This document shows positions 9,005 to 17,674 of a stretch of DNA of 32,174 nucleotides, in pieces; position 1 is the stretch's first letter, and each line of letters opens with the position of its first letter. The notes below the pieces were generated by a model that was given only the letters and a program-made list of their open reading frames with translations, was not told the origin of the DNA and made no database searches. The DNA is from Nioella ostreopsis (GTDB lineage: Bacteria > Pseudomonadota > Alphaproteobacteria > Rhodobacterales > Rhodobacteraceae), in assembly GCF_004000255.1 (NCBI RefSeq), contig NZ_RCIQ01000033.1:1-32174 (forward strand). The letters are read 5' to 3'. Made by a program: the position numbers and the translations under genes.

Positions 9005-9036
9005 TGCCGCGCCCGAACCCTGGGCGCGGCATTTTT
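9005..9036 (+). terminator. Intrinsic terminator/attenuator between TAXI receptor and permease
   Basis: A perfect 10-base stem (TGCCGCGCCC at 9005-9014, GGGCGCGGCA at 9022-9031) with a 7-base loop is followed by TTTTT at 9032-9036. Its place within the presumed operon would give more receptor than permease mRNA. Confidence 0.8.
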
Positions 9037-9086
9037 CAAACCGGGATCCGCCTGACATTTCTCCCGGGGGCGGAGCGGAGGGGACA

Positions 9087-11363
9087 ATGACAAGTCAAAC
9101 TGCACAAGACGAGGACATCATTCTCGCGGAAGGCGTGGATGAAGAGCCGGTTGAACGGAACAGGCGGCTTTTTGGCGGTGTATCCGCCATCGTGCTGGCC
9201 ACTCTGGCGACGCTCTATGCCGCCTTTCACATGCTGGCGCTGAATGGTGTGTCCATCAGCGACTGGACCGGGATCGAGATCCCGCTGCTTCCGCAATTCC
9301 CGCTGGAAACCTGGAATTTCCGCATCGTCCATATCGCGGGCGCCGTGGTTCTGGGCTTTCTGCTCTTCTCCGCGCGGCTGTTTCAGGACGTGGAACGCCC
9401 GGCGACACCCTTGCTGTCCAAGGCAGGCTATCTGCTGCTGCTTCCCGTCGCGGTTGCCGCCTATACGGCCATCGGGTTTGCGATTCTGATCAACTCCGGC
9501 ACCCTGCAACAGATGGGTGGTCTGACGGTCTGGATTTCCAGCCCGCAGATTCCGGCCGGGGCCGAGGTCTATGCGCAGGAAATCTACTGGTTCGGTCTGC
9601 CCCTGCTGATCGCCACAATTGGCGCCATCGTCCTGGGCTGGTTCGAAAACGCCCCGCGCGACCGCTTTGCCACGTCTGACATCGTGCTCGCAGCCTGTGG
9701 GCTGGTTGTCGCCATCTACCTCGTGGCGATCTACGGCACCGCCGCGCGCAACTCGGTCGGCACGCCCTTCGTTCCCATCGGGGTGGCCTTCTCCGCCACG
9801 GCAGGCACGGCCCTGATCATGGAATTGACGCGCCGCGTGGCGGGTCTGGCGCTGGTGATCATTACCGGCGTGTTCCTGACCTATACCTTCACGGCGCACC
9901 TGCTGCCCGGCATCCTGGCGGTGCAGACGCCCTATACCTGGCAACGCTTCTTCGGCCATGTCTATTCGGATGCGGGCATCCTGGGGCCGACCACGGCGGT
10001 CAGCTCGACCTACATCATCCTGTTCATCATCTTCGCGGCCTTCCTGCAGGCGTCGAAAGTGGGCGACTACTTCGTGAACTTCGCCTTCGCCGCTGCAGGC
10101 CGCGCACGCGGTGGCCCGGCCAAGGTGGCGATCTTCGCCTCCGGCCTGATGGGCATGATCAACGGCACCTCTGCGGGCAACGTGGTGGCCACAGGCTCGC
10201 TGACGATCCCGCTTATGAAGAAGGTGGGCTATCACAAGAAGACCGCTGGCGCGATCGAGGCCGCAGCGTCCACGGGCGGGCAGATCATGCCGCCGATCAT
10301 GGGTGCGGGCGCCTTCATCATGGCCGAGATCACCGGCATCCCCTATCAGGAGATTGCCATCGCGGCGATCATCCCGGCGATCCTCTACTTCGCGTCGATC
10401 TACTTCATGGTCGATCTGGAGGCCGCCAAACTGGGTATGCGCGGCATGCGCGAGGATGAACTGCCGAAGCTGAACAAGATGATCCGGCAGGTCTATCTGT
10501 TCATCCCGATCATCATCCTGATCGTGGCGCTGTTCTACGGCTACTCGGTGATCCGGGCGGGCACGCTGGCCACGGTGGCGGCGGCTGTCGTCAGCTGGCT
10601 GACCCCCAACCGGATGGGCCTGCGGTCGATCCTGCATGCGTTCGAGCTGGCGGGGATCATGTCGATCCAGATCATCGCGGTCTGTGCCTGTGCGGGCATT
10701 ATCGTGGGCGTGATCAGCCTGACCGGCGTCGGCGCGCGTTTCTCGTCCATGCTGCTGGATATCGCGGCCGCCTCGCAGCTGCTGGCGCTGTTCTTCGCCA
10801 TGTGCATCGCGATCCTGCTTGGCATGGGCATGCCCACCACGGCGGCCTATGCGGTTGCGGCGTCGGTCGTGGCGCCGGGCCTTGTGAACCTCGGCATCCC
10901 GCAGCTGACGGCGCATTTCTTCGTCTTCTACTTCGCGGTCGTCTCGGCCATCACGCCACCGGTGGCGCTGGCCAGTTACGCAGCGGCGGGGATATCGGGG
11001 TCGAACCCGATGGAGACCTCGGTGGCGTCGTTCAAGATCGGGATCTCGGCCTTCGTAGTGCCCTTCATGTTCTTCTACAATTCCGCCATCCTGATGGACG
11101 GAACGTGGTTCGAAGTGATCCGCGCCGCAACCACCGCGACCGTGGGCGTGTTCCTGCTGTCCTGCGGGATGCAGGGCTGGTTCATGGGCGGGCGCACCGC
11201 CTGGTTCCTGCGCGTGGGTCTTGTCGCGGCAGCGCTGTTCATGATCGAAGGCGGGTGGGTGTCTGACATCATCGGCCTTGGGGGCGCTGTGGCAATCTTC
11301 TTCGTGCAGAAGGTCTTCCACCCCTCGCCCGATGCAACATTCGATGTGCGGGGCGCAGACTGA
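9087..11363 (+). CDS. Fused TRAP transporter permease (4TM/12TM, DctQM type)
   Basis: 758 aa, an inner-membrane ion-coupled carrier. After a short acidic N-terminus, about four hydrophobic segments (about 30-240) correspond to the DctQ-like part. The remainder is the DctM-like core with repeated long hydrophobic helices and family blocks such as GMINGTSAGNVVATGS, STGGQIMPPIMGAGAF and LLGMGMPTTAAY. The fused form is the usual partner of TAXI receptors. The start ATG follows GGAGGGGAC. Terminators at 11391-11418 and 11442-11469 close the unit. The substrate cannot be told from sequence alone. Confidence 0.93.
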   Translation: MTSQTAQDEDIILAEGVDEEPVERNRRLFGGVSAIVLATLATLYAAFHMLALNGVSISDWTGIEIPLLPQFPLETWNFRIVHIAGAVVLGFLLFSARLFQDVERPATPLLSKAGYLLLLPVAVAAYTAIGFAILINSGTLQQMGGLTVWISSPQIPAGAEVYAQEIYWFGLPLLIATIGAIVLGWFENAPRDRFATSDIVLAACGLVVAIYLVAIYGTAARNSVGTPFVPIGVAFSATAGTALIMELTRRVAGLALVIITGVFLTYTFTAHLLPGILAVQTPYTWQRFFGHVYSDAGILGPTTAVSSTYIILFIIFAAFLQASKVGDYFVNFAFAAAGRARGGPAKVAIFASGLMGMINGTSAGNVVATGSLTIPLMKKVGYHKKTAGAIEAAASTGGQIMPPIMGAGAFIMAEITGIPYQEIAIAAIIPAILYFASIYFMVDLEAAKLGMRGMREDELPKLNKMIRQVYLFIPIIILIVALFYGYSVIRAGTLATVAAAVVSWLTPNRMGLRSILHAFELAGIMSIQIIAVCACAGIIVGVISLTGVGARFSSMLLDIAAASQLLALFFAMCIAILLGMGMPTTAAYAVAASVVAPGLVNLGIPQLTAHFFVFYFAVVSAITPPVALASYAAAGISGSNPMETSVASFKIGISAFVVPFMFFYNSAILMDGTWFEVIRAATTATVGVFLLSCGMQGWFMGGRTAWFLRVGLVAAALFMIEGGWVSDIIGLGGAVAIFFVQKVFHPSPDATFDVRGAD

Positions 11364-11390
11364 GCCTCAGCCCAGGTCAAAGAGATCGAA

Positions 11391-11418
11391 GGGCCGTCCA
11401 GTTCGGGCGGCCCTTTTT
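11391..11418 (+). terminator. Intrinsic terminator after the TRAP permease
   Basis: Stem GGGCCGTCC (11391-11399) with GGGCGGCCC (11405-11413), one mismatch, loop AGTTC, then TTTTT. It lies 27 bases after the permease stop. Confidence 0.8.
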
Positions 11419-11441
11419 CATGTGCTCTGCCGCCGAAAACG

Positions 11442-11469
11442 AAAAACGCGCCCCGAAGGGCGCGTTTTT
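11442..11469. terminator. Bidirectional intrinsic terminator
   Basis: AAAAACGCGCCC (11442-11453) and GGGCGCGTTTTT (11458-11469) form a perfect 12-base stem with a CGAA tetraloop and T-runs on both strands. It backs up the TRAP terminator and ends the minus-strand DUF6280-like gene. Confidence 0.9.
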
Positions 11470-11490
11470 CCGGCAGCTTGTCAGATCGGG

Positions 11491-11802
11491 TCAGGCGGCT
11501 TCGGCCTGGTTCCGGCGTTCGCTTTCCTCGCGCGACAGCGCGACAGAGGTGCGCACCCCGTTGGCCACGAAAGCCATCAGGCCATCGACCACACGTTCAT
11601 TGGGGTCGATACCGGCGCAGGACAGAACCTCGCGCCCATCGCGGGACCGCGCCCACCGGGCGATCTGCTCGGGGCCGTTGCCGTATTTCTTGTCATCAGC
11701 GATGGCGTCATCCAAAGCGGCAAGGACCACGGCCGCAAACAGCTTGCGGGACCGCTGGCCCTGTTCGTGGTTGAATGCCGTTCCATCAACGAAATCTCTC
11801 AT
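11491..11802 (-). CDS. DUF6280-like small conserved protein
   Basis: 103 aa. I recognise it as a small protein conserved in Rhodobacteraceae (DUF6280 by memory); its function is unknown. It starts MRDFVDGTAF, has a helical alanine-rich core (LFAAVVLAALDDAIADDKKYG), an IARWARSRDGREVLSCAGIDP block and an acidic alanine-rich tail. It has no signal peptide or membrane segment, so it is probably cytoplasmic. The start has AAAGGACGAC upstream. It is a single gene, divergent from efp across about 214 bases and ended by the bidirectional terminator. Confidence 0.8.
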   Translation of the reverse strand: MRDFVDGTAFNHEQGQRSRKLFAAVVLAALDDAIADDKKYGNGPEQIARWARSRDGREVLSCAGIDPNERVVDGLMAFVANGVRTSVALSREESERRNQAEAA

Positions 11803-11887
11803 TTCGTCGTCCTTTTTATTGCTCTTGCATTTCCGGCGTGGCGTCCCTTATGCCCATAGTCTGAGCGATTCGGGTGTGTAATTTCAA

Positions 11888-11912
11888 CATACTAGGTATG
11901 CACGTACTGCAT
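11888..11912. promoter_or_regulatory. Nested inverted repeats in the efp / DUF6280 divergent gap
   Basis: CATAC-TAG-GTATG (11888-11900) overlaps ATGCA-CGTAC-TGCAT (11898-11912). Short symmetric elements in a divergent gap look like an operator, but no regulator can be named. Confidence 0.3.
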
Positions 11913-12016
11913 GACTGGTACACAATCCCCTCAAATTCGGGTGTATTGCCACCCCCGTCAGGCCCAGATATAGGGTTTGCCAAGATTTTCTCAACCTTTC
12001 GCCACGGAAAAGACTC

Positions 12017-12580
12017 ATGCCCAAGATCAACGGCAACGAAATTCGCCCGGGAAATGTGCTGGAACATAATGGCGGCCTCTGGGCAGCTGTGAAGGTCGAC
12101 CACGTAAAGCCCGGCAAGGGCGGCGCCTTCGCCCAGGTCGAAATGCGCAACCTGCGCAACGGCTCGAAACTGAACGAACGCTTCCGCAGCGCCGACAAGG
12201 TGGAACGGGTGCGGCTGGAACAGAAGGATCAGCAGTTCCTGTATGAAACCGATGGCATGCTGGTCTTCATGGATACCGAAACCTATGAGCAGATCGAGCT
12301 GCCCGCTGAGTTGCTCGGCGACCGCCGCCCGTTCCTGCAGGACGGCATGACCATCGTCGTGGAATTCCACGAGTCCGAGGCGCTCAACGCCACGGTGCCG
12401 CAGAAAGTGACCTGCAAGATCGTCGAGACCGAGCCGGTGGTCAAAGGCCAGACCGCCGCCAACAGCTTCAAGCCTGCGATCCTCGACAATGGCGTCAAGG
12501 TCATGGTGCCGCCCTTCGTGGGCCAGGACGAGTTGATCGTCGTGAACACCGAGACCATGGAATATTCCGAACGCGCCTGA
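12017..12580 (+). CDS. efp: Translation elongation factor P
   Basis: 187 aa, the normal EF-P length. EF-P binds the ribosome between the P and E sites and relieves stalling at polyproline. Three beta-barrel domains fit: KOW-like at 1-63, OB at 68-125 (ending near [16 protein letters not shown]), and the C-terminal domain to 187 with [15 protein letters not shown]. The modified-residue loop VKPGKGGAF holds Lys34. The lysine is kept, so EpmA-type beta-lysylation is possible, but no modification gene is in the window. The start at 12017 follows ACGGAAAAGACTC. A series of hairpins follows the stop. Confidence 0.96.
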   Translation: MPKINGNEIRPGNVLEHNGGLWAAVKVDHVKPGKGGAFAQVEMRNLRNGSKLNERFRSADKVERVRLEQKDQQFLYETDGMLVFMDTETYEQIELPAELLGDRRPFLQDGMTIVVEFHESEALNATVPQKVTCKIVETEPVVKGQTAANSFKPAILDNGVKVMVPPFVGQDELIVVNTETMEYSERA

Positions 12581-12592
12581 CGGGGTGCGGGG

Positions 12593-12669
12593 AAGATCCT
12601 TCAAGGATCTTTCAAGAATTTTGCAAAATTCTTGCCGCCCGGTTCCCTGTCAGGGGGTCGGGCGGTTTT
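12593..12669 (+). terminator. Three successive hairpins after efp
   Basis: First hairpin 12593-12611 (AGATCC / GGATCT arms). Second 12613-12634, a perfect palindrome with arms CAAGAATTTT and AAAATTCTTG around GC. Third 12635-12665 (CCGCCCG / CGGGCGG) followed by TTTT. The last is a plausible intrinsic terminator and lies against the rhomboid gene coming from the other strand. Confidence 0.65.
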
Positions 12670-12673
12670 CAGG

Positions 12674-13513
12674 TCAGCGCGAGCCGCCCCATGGGGATCG
12701 GCGATCCACACGGCGCTGGCCGGCGCGGGGGATGCGCGCGCTGTCCGGCGTCTCGTCCTGCCATTCATCCGCGTGGCGCGTCCTCGGCGCAACCGCCTGC
12801 CGGGGCTCGCTGAAGCGCGCTTCGTGGGGCGGCAGCCCGTGGTTGAGCCGCCAGAACCCCGGCCCGCCCCGACGCAGCCACGCGGGCAGGATCAGCACCA
12901 CGCCGGCAATGAAGCCACCCGCATGGGCCCAATAGGCGACACCGCCACCCGCCGCATCCATCGCCGCGCCATTGACCAGTTGCAGGCCGAACCACAATCC
13001 CAGCATCAGCCAGGCCGGCACGGTGATGATCTTGATGAACACGAAGATGATCAGCGCCAGGTCCACGCGCGCCCGGGGGAAGAGCATCAGATACCCCCCC
13101 ATGACACCGGCAATCGCCCCCGACGCCCCGACCATGGGCACCGTCGAGCCAGGGTCTGCCGCCATCTGCGCGAAGGCCGCCGCGACACCACCGGCGAGGT
13201 AGAAGATCAGATAGCCAATATGCCCGAGCTGATCCTCCAGATTGTCCCCGAAGATATAGAGGAACAGCATGTTGCCGATGATATGCATCCAGCCGCCATG
13301 CAGGAACATGGAGGTGATGATCGTATGCATCTCCAGCCCCTGAGAGGCCTCGGCCGGGACCAGAGCCCAATCCATGTAGAAGGCCATCAGAAGGCGTTCC
13401 TGACCGCCGATGCTGGGAAAATAGCTTAGAAATACCACGACATTGATCGCGATCAACATCCAGGTGATGAAAGGAGTCCGTTCGGACGGGTTGTGATCGC
13501 GCAATGGAAACAT
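12674..13513 (-). CDS. Rhomboid family intramembrane serine protease
   Basis: 279 aa. It is an inner-membrane protease cleaving within or next to transmembrane helices. The catalytic dyad is visible: Ser131 in VGASGAIAGVMGG and His197 in YWAHAGGFIAG. The conserved HGGWMHIIGNMLFLYIFGD block (72-90) precedes them. About six membrane helices are followed by an arginine-rich soluble tail (about 215-279). The start ATG at 13513 begins MFPLRDHNPS, a usual beginning for this subgroup. It lies 46 bases downstream of the PopZ-like gene on the same strand. No substrate can be inferred. Confidence 0.92.
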   Translation of the reverse strand: MFPLRDHNPSERTPFITWMLIAINVVVFLSYFPSIGGQERLLMAFYMDWALVPAEASQGLEMHTIITSMFLHGGWMHIIGNMLFLYIFGDNLEDQLGHIGYLIFYLAGGVAAAFAQMAADPGSTVPMVGASGAIAGVMGGYLMLFPRARVDLALIIFVFIKIITVPAWLMLGLWFGLQLVNGAAMDAAGGGVAYWAHAGGFIAGVVLILPAWLRRGGPGFWRLNHGLPPHEARFSEPRQAVAPRTRHADEWQDETPDSARIPRAGQRRVDRRSPWGGSR

Positions 13514-13559
13514 GAGGTCCAGATTGGACTCTCACGCCCCAAGGTCAAGGGCCATGACC

Positions 13560-14768
13560 CTATTCGATGTCCTGCGCGGCGAGAGCGAGGCGGATTTCAC
13601 GCCGCACCAGCTTGCGCACATTGCGTGTGATGCGCACGCCCATTTCCCCCTGCAGCTCTTCGCGAACGACCTCGGCAATGATCTCGCGCAGCGCCTCTTC
13701 GTCCACGAAACCGTCCCCGTCATCGGGGAAGGCAAACGGGGTTTCGCCCAGGTCTTCCACGTCGTCGAGCGTGTCCGGAGACGGGGTCATCGCCTCTGAG
13801 TCGCGCGCGAGGAAATCGGTCACGACTCCGTCTTCGTCACCCTGTTCCGAGTCGTGGGCGGCTTCGGCTTCGGCTTCGGCTTCGGCTTCGGCTTCGGCTT
13901 CGGCTTCGGCAGCCTGTTCCCGGGCCAGATCCGCCGCAACCTGTTCTGCGATCTCGTCCGACCGCTCGGCCCCTTCCCCTGTGGCGGGGTTGTTATCCTC
14001 AACCGGATCGGTCTGCGCGCGCAGGATCTCCACCTTCACGCGCGGGGCGCTTTCAGCCGGAGGTGCGTGTGCTGCGCGGGCCTCGGCCAGCTCCAGCGTC
14101 GGCGCGGGCAGGTCCCCATCGGGCAGCGCGTCGTTATCCTCGCCCGGCTCGTAGTCGCTGACGCTCGATGTGCTGCGGATGAAGGACAGGGGCACATCGA
14201 CGAAATCCTCGTCATCCTCTTCTGCGGCGGCGTCCGTCACGTCCTGCAACAAGGCCTCGGTCACATCGACCGGGTCGGTCAGCCCGTCATCCATCGGGCT
14301 GTCATCCGCTGCCGGAAGGTCGCCCGCCTCCCACTGATCGGCCTGCAATTGCGGATCTGGCGCGTGGTCAGCCTGCGCATCGGGCACAAGAACGCCGCCG
14401 GCAGATTCGTCGGCCCACAATTCCCGCGCCCAATCAGCCCCGTCATCGCGCGCGATGTCCGTGTTTTCGACAGCGGCACTGTCCGCACTCTCTGACTGTT
14501 GTTCTTCCCCGGCGCGCGGGACAATCGGGACCCAGGGATCCTCCGGATCGGTGACGCGCAAGGCAGGTGTCAAGAGCAGGCGGTCACCCGCACCTGGGTC
14601 ACCCGCACTTGGGTCGTTCTCAGGGGACGGCACAACAGCGTCAGAGGTCGGTTCCGGTGCTGCTGCCCTGGCAGGTTCAGATCGCGCCGGGGGCTGGTGT
14701 TCGGACACCAGTCGCCTGATAGAGGACAGGACATCCTCGATCTCATCGGATTTCGCCGCGTCTGCCAT
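13560..14768 (-). CDS. PopZ-like polar organizing protein (DUF2497-type architecture)
   Basis: 402 aa from the ATG at 14768 (GGAG upstream); a longer in-frame start at 14855 lacks support. The N-terminal helix SDEIEDVLSSIRRLVSE resembles the PopZ EEILASIRRIISE helix. A long acidic, proline- and alanine-rich linker follows, and the C-terminus (LREIIAEVVREELQ...ITRNVRKLVRREIRLAL) resembles the PopZ oligomerization helices. In studied alphaproteobacteria PopZ makes a polar scaffold that anchors ParB and the chromosome origin. Gene order PCMT / TolC / this gene matches my memory of other alphaproteobacteria, where valS usually follows; here a rhomboid gene does. The linker contains an uninterrupted Glu-Ala repeat. 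The PopZ assignment is inference from architecture and synteny. Confidence 0.6.
   Translation of the reverse strand: MADAAKSDEIEDVLSSIRRLVSEHQPPARSEPARAAAPEPTSDAVVPSPENDPSAGDPGAGDRLLLTPALRVTDPEDPWVPIVPRAGEEQQSESADSAAVENTDIARDDGADWARELWADESAGGVLVPDAQADHAPDPQLQADQWEAGDLPAADDSPMDDGLTDPVDVTEALLQDVTDAAAEEDDEDFVDVPLSFIRSTSSVSDYEPGEDNDALPDGDLPAPTLELAEARAAHAPPAESAPRVKVEILRAQTDPVEDNNPATGEGAERSDEIAEQVAADLAREQAAEAEAEAEAEAEAEAEAAHDSEQGDEDGVVTDFLARDSEAMTPSPDTLDDVEDLGETPFAFPDDGDGFVDEEALREIIAEVVREELQGEMGVRITRNVRKLVRREIRLALAAQDIE
13860..13910. repeat. Hexanucleotide tandem repeat (GGCTTC)8 in the PopZ-like gene
   Basis: Eight perfect copies of GGCTTC plus a final GGC run without interruption. Read on the coding strand this gives an alternating Glu-Ala run. 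The unit is a multiple of three, so copy-number slippage would change linker length without breaking the frame. Confidence 0.97.
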
Positions 14769-14885
14769 TTGGACCACTCCGCTCTTGCCGCACCTGCCCC
14801 GGGGCACAAGGGTTTGTTTTCCGGGCAGGATAGACTCCGCGAGCCGTTCGGGCAATGGATAGCTAAACTTGTGCCTATCGTAGGC

Positions 14886-16262
14886 TTAGTCGCGCCCGAG
14901 ACGGTCGAGCACCGCATCCAGTTGCTGGCCCTGGCGTGAAATCGGCCGGATCGGCGCCCCGCTGACCGCGTTGTAATACGCCGTTGGATCATATTCCGGC
15001 ACGTCCAGCCCCAGATGCTCGACGGTCAGCAGACCCATGGCCGCCAACAGCCCGTAGCTTGCCGTGTAAAGCGATGTCTGGGCCTCGATCAGGCCGATGC
15101 GGGCCTCCAGCAGATCCTGTTCGGCGTCCAGCACATCAAGCGTGGTGCGTGCGCCAAGCGACGCCTCTTCCTGAATACCGCGGAAGGCCAGCTGGCTGGC
15201 GCGGATCTGCTGCTGCGAGGCCTGGATAGAGGCCGAGGCGATTCGAATCTGCGCATAGGCGTTGCCGATTCCCTGCAACACTTCGCGCGTGGCATAGTTC
15301 AATTCAGCTTGGGTCGCGTGCAGCGTGGCCAATGCAATCCGTTCCGCAGAGGCATGCCGCCCGCCCGCATAGAGCGGCTGCGTCAGTTCAATGGACAATC
15401 GCGTAGACCCCTCACCATTCGCAGACGGGGCCGGGTCAAAGCCGGTCGAGGCCGAAACACTGACCTCGGGACCGTAGTCGGTGCGGGCGGCGGCAAGGCT
15501 CAGCTCATCGGCGCGGACCTCGTGCTGAAGGGCCAGAATCGCGGGGTGCGACACCCGCGCGATGGCCACGGCTTCGTCCTCGGAGGCAGGCAGCGACGGA
15601 AAACCGCCGGGCCCGGACAACCCGTTTGAGCCGCGCCCCACGGCGATCTCGAACAGCTCCCTGTCGATCATCAGCGCGCCCTGCGCGGCCACCAGCGCCC
15701 CGCGCGCCTGGGCCAGTTGCGCCTCGGCCTGCGCCACGTCGGTCCGGGTGGCTTCGCCAACCTCGAACCGATCCTCTGCCGCACGCAGCTGTTGGGTGAT
15801 CACACGCACGTTGCTTTCGCGGACCTGAACGACCTGCATGTCACGCCAGACCTGCATATAGGCCGTCACCGCATCGAGCAGCACCCGCTGTTCGAGGTTC
15901 ACCAACCCCTGACGGGTGGCAAGCACGGTTTCCTGCGCCGCATCGCGGGCCAGGCGACGGCCGCCACCGTCATAGACCAGCATCGAGGCCACGAGGCTGA
16001 GCCGGTCCGTCTGGCGATCGGCCGGGATATCCCATTGCGAGGAGGCCACGAAGGACAGAACCGGCCGCAACCCGGCAACCTGCTGTGCGACGCTTTCATC
16101 CTGCAGCCGCAGAAGATAACGGTTCTGTTCCAGAAGATCGGAGTTCCGATAGGCATCGGCCAGCGCATCGGACAGGCTGTCAGCGCTTGCCACCAAGGGG
16201 GAGAGCGCGGCACCGACGGCAATCGCCGTGGCGGCCAGATGTCTCAGGATCGTCGCACGCAT
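14886..16262 (-). CDS. tolC: TolC-family outer membrane efflux/secretion channel
   Basis: 458 aa. A signal peptide covers about residues 1-27 (ending SPLVASA/DS). Two OEP repeats of long alternating helices follow, with TolC blocks such as LSLVASMLVYDGGGRR, RFEVGEATRTDVAQAEAQL, LSIELTQPLYAGGRH and LGARTTLDVLDAEQDLLEA. TolC trimers form the outer-membrane tunnel for type I secretion and RND or ABC efflux. No adaptor or pump gene lies beside it, so it probably serves several systems. It starts 51 bases after the PCMT gene on the same strand; the ribosome site GGGGGAAAG precedes the ATG. Confidence 0.93.
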   Translation of the reverse strand: MRATILRHLAATAIAVGAALSPLVASADSLSDALADAYRNSDLLEQNRYLLRLQDESVAQQVAGLRPVLSFVASSQWDIPADRQTDRLSLVASMLVYDGGGRRLARDAAQETVLATRQGLVNLEQRVLLDAVTAYMQVWRDMQVVQVRESNVRVITQQLRAAEDRFEVGEATRTDVAQAEAQLAQARGALVAAQGALMIDRELFEIAVGRGSNGLSGPGGFPSLPASEDEAVAIARVSHPAILALQHEVRADELSLAAARTDYGPEVSVSASTGFDPAPSANGEGSTRLSIELTQPLYAGGRHASAERIALATLHATQAELNYATREVLQGIGNAYAQIRIASASIQASQQQIRASQLAFRGIQEEASLGARTTLDVLDAEQDLLEARIGLIEAQTSLYTASYGLLAAMGLLTVEHLGLDVPEYDPTAYYNAVSGAPIRPISRQGQQLDAVLDRLGRD

Positions 16263-16312
16263 ATGTTCTTTCCCCCGGTCACGCCCCCCGGTGGGAACCC
16301 CGGGGATACATA

Positions 16313-16966
16313 TTATAAGACGAAACCCGACTGCTTTGTGAAGCCGGGCAGAACGGGTGCCGTTGCGTTAAACGCCATGCGCCAGTTCATCTTGCCATCC
16401 AATTTGTGCCCGATCCGGCATTCGCCAAGGGGGCCATCCATGAAAATCGCCGCGATACGGCCACCTTCCTTGAGCTGATCGGTCAGCGCACCGGGAACGG
16501 TCTCGACCCCGCCCTCGATGCAGATCACGTCATAGGGGCCGTGCTTGGCGCTGCCCTCGGCCAGCGCACCCTCGATCACGGCAACATTGTCGACGCCCTG
16601 CGCGCTCAGCGTGGACTGTGCATCTTCGGCCATGCCCTCGATCTCTTCCACGGCCACGACAGCCTCGGCCAAATGCGCCAGTACCGCCGCCGAATATCCG
16701 AGCCCGCAGCCCAGATCGAGCACCAGTTCATCCCGTCCGACATTCAACGCGTCCAGCATCTTGCCCTGGCTGCGCGGCTCCAGCACGACGCGGCCGCCCT
16801 CCAGCGTCACGTTCTCGCCCATATAGGCCACGTTGCGCAGCGCCTCGGGCAGATATGCCTCGCGCGCGACGGTCAGCATGGCTTCGATGATGTTGAACTT
16901 CGTGACGTCCTGCGTGCGGACCTGAGTGTCGACCATCACGGTGCGGAGGGTGGCAAAATCTTGCAT
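16313..16966 (-). CDS. PCMT-family methyltransferase (protein-L-isoaspartate O-methyltransferase-like)
   Basis: 217 aa from the ATG at 16966; an upstream in-frame extension to 17056 has no support. The SAM-binding motif [18 protein letters not shown] lies at about 81-97, and the acidic motif [14 protein letters not shown] follows. The family methylates isoaspartyl residues for protein repair. This subgroup lies just upstream of tolC in many alphaproteobacteria by my recollection. True isoaspartate repair activity is not certain for it. Confidence 0.85.
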   Translation of the reverse strand: MQDFATLRTVMVDTQVRTQDVTKFNIIEAMLTVAREAYLPEALRNVAYMGENVTLEGGRVVLEPRSQGKMLDALNVGRDELVLDLGCGLGYSAAVLAHLAEAVVAVEEIEGMAEDAQSTLSAQGVDNVAVIEGALAEGSAKHGPYDVICIEGGVETVPGALTDQLKEGGRIAAIFMDGPLGECRIGHKLDGKMNWRMAFNATAPVLPGFTKQSGFVL

Positions 16967-17137
16967 GTTCGAACCCGGGAAGCTTGTTGTTTCGCCTCTC
17001 TTGCCACAGCGGGCCAGCAGGGGCAACGGACAAGCCGCCGCGCGGCAGGCAGCCAATGCCGGGCCGGTGCAGAATTACCGCAAAGAGCCGCTTGCACAAA
17101 CCCCCTGAATGAGGCAAAACGCGCCAACACCACCGGC

Positions 17138-17211
17138 GGCGAGTTGGCGGAGTGGTGACGCAGCGGATTGCAAATCCGTCCACACCGGTTCGATTCCGGT
17201 ACTCGCCTCCA
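17138..17211 (+). tRNA. tRNA-Cys (GCA)
   Basis: 74 bases with encoded CCA. The acceptor stem GGCGAGT (17138-17144) pairs with ACTCGCC (17201-17207). The discriminator is T, as expected for cysteine, followed by CCA (17209-17211). The anticodon loop TTGCAAA carries GCA at 17170-17172, and the T-loop GGTTCGATTCC is canonical. The 3' end is the integration site of the following element, which restores the gene sequence exactly. Confidence 0.97.
17198..17211 (+). repeat. attL: left copy of the 14-base element end
   Basis: GGTACTCGCCTCCA, the last 14 bases of tRNA-Cys, recurs exactly at 32107-32120. The bases on each side differ, so the identity is exactly 14 bases. This is the usual target of tyrosine recombinases at tRNA 3' ends. 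Confidence 0.92.
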
Positions 17212-17674
17212 TATAACCCATTAAACAATTGATATCGCATGACTTTTTAGGAGTGTCGGCTTTCAGCCCGCACCTTAGCCCGCCATCCATTATGTGATTG
17301 GATGCGACGTGATGCGACAGACCGCACCATGAAGACGCCGGACCCGTTCCGGGTCGCTGAATTTGGCGCGCGGTTCGCACGACGCTTTTTTATCCTTTTT
17401 CACCGCCCAGCAGCCGCGACCGGACCGGTCAAGGGGCAAGCGCCGCGCTTAACGCGTCGGCTCCGTCGGGGACCGTGTCCTCGCCTACGGCTGCGGGCCG
17501 CACCCTCCCCTCCTTCGCCCCCTGGACCGGACCGCTCGCGGCCACGGGTCGGGCTTCGCCCTCCCCCCTCTGCTCCGCCCGAAACATGCGTTTCAGTCAG
17601 ATCAGATTGGTGAGGCGCAGCCCAGAGGCGGAGGGGGCAAGGGGCCCGGACCGCCGGACCAGAGGAGGCCACAG
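17212..17674. other. Gene-free left end of the element
   Basis: 463 bases without a supportable gene. It starts AT-rich next to attL, contains the spaced repeat at 17301-17318, and becomes very GC-rich with stop-free but unconvincing frames from about 17400. The stretch before ardC may form RNA structure. Confidence 0.6.
17301..17318. repeat. GATGCGAC twice, 10 bases apart, near attL
   Basis: GATGCGAC at 17301-17308 and 17311-17318 puts both copies on the same helix face, about 90 bases inside attL. It is a candidate arm-type integrase site or excisionase site. Confidence 0.4.

Noticed and set aside
9036-11321. 761-codon open frame antisense to the TRAP permease
   Set aside because: It is rich in Asp, His, Arg and Gln with no domain, and mirrors a clear membrane protein in a high-GC genome. 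Such antisense frames stay open by codon bias.
13860-13910. CRISPR-like array suspected from the repeat
   Set aside because: Units are 6 bases, contiguous and without spacers. It is a coding tandem repeat.
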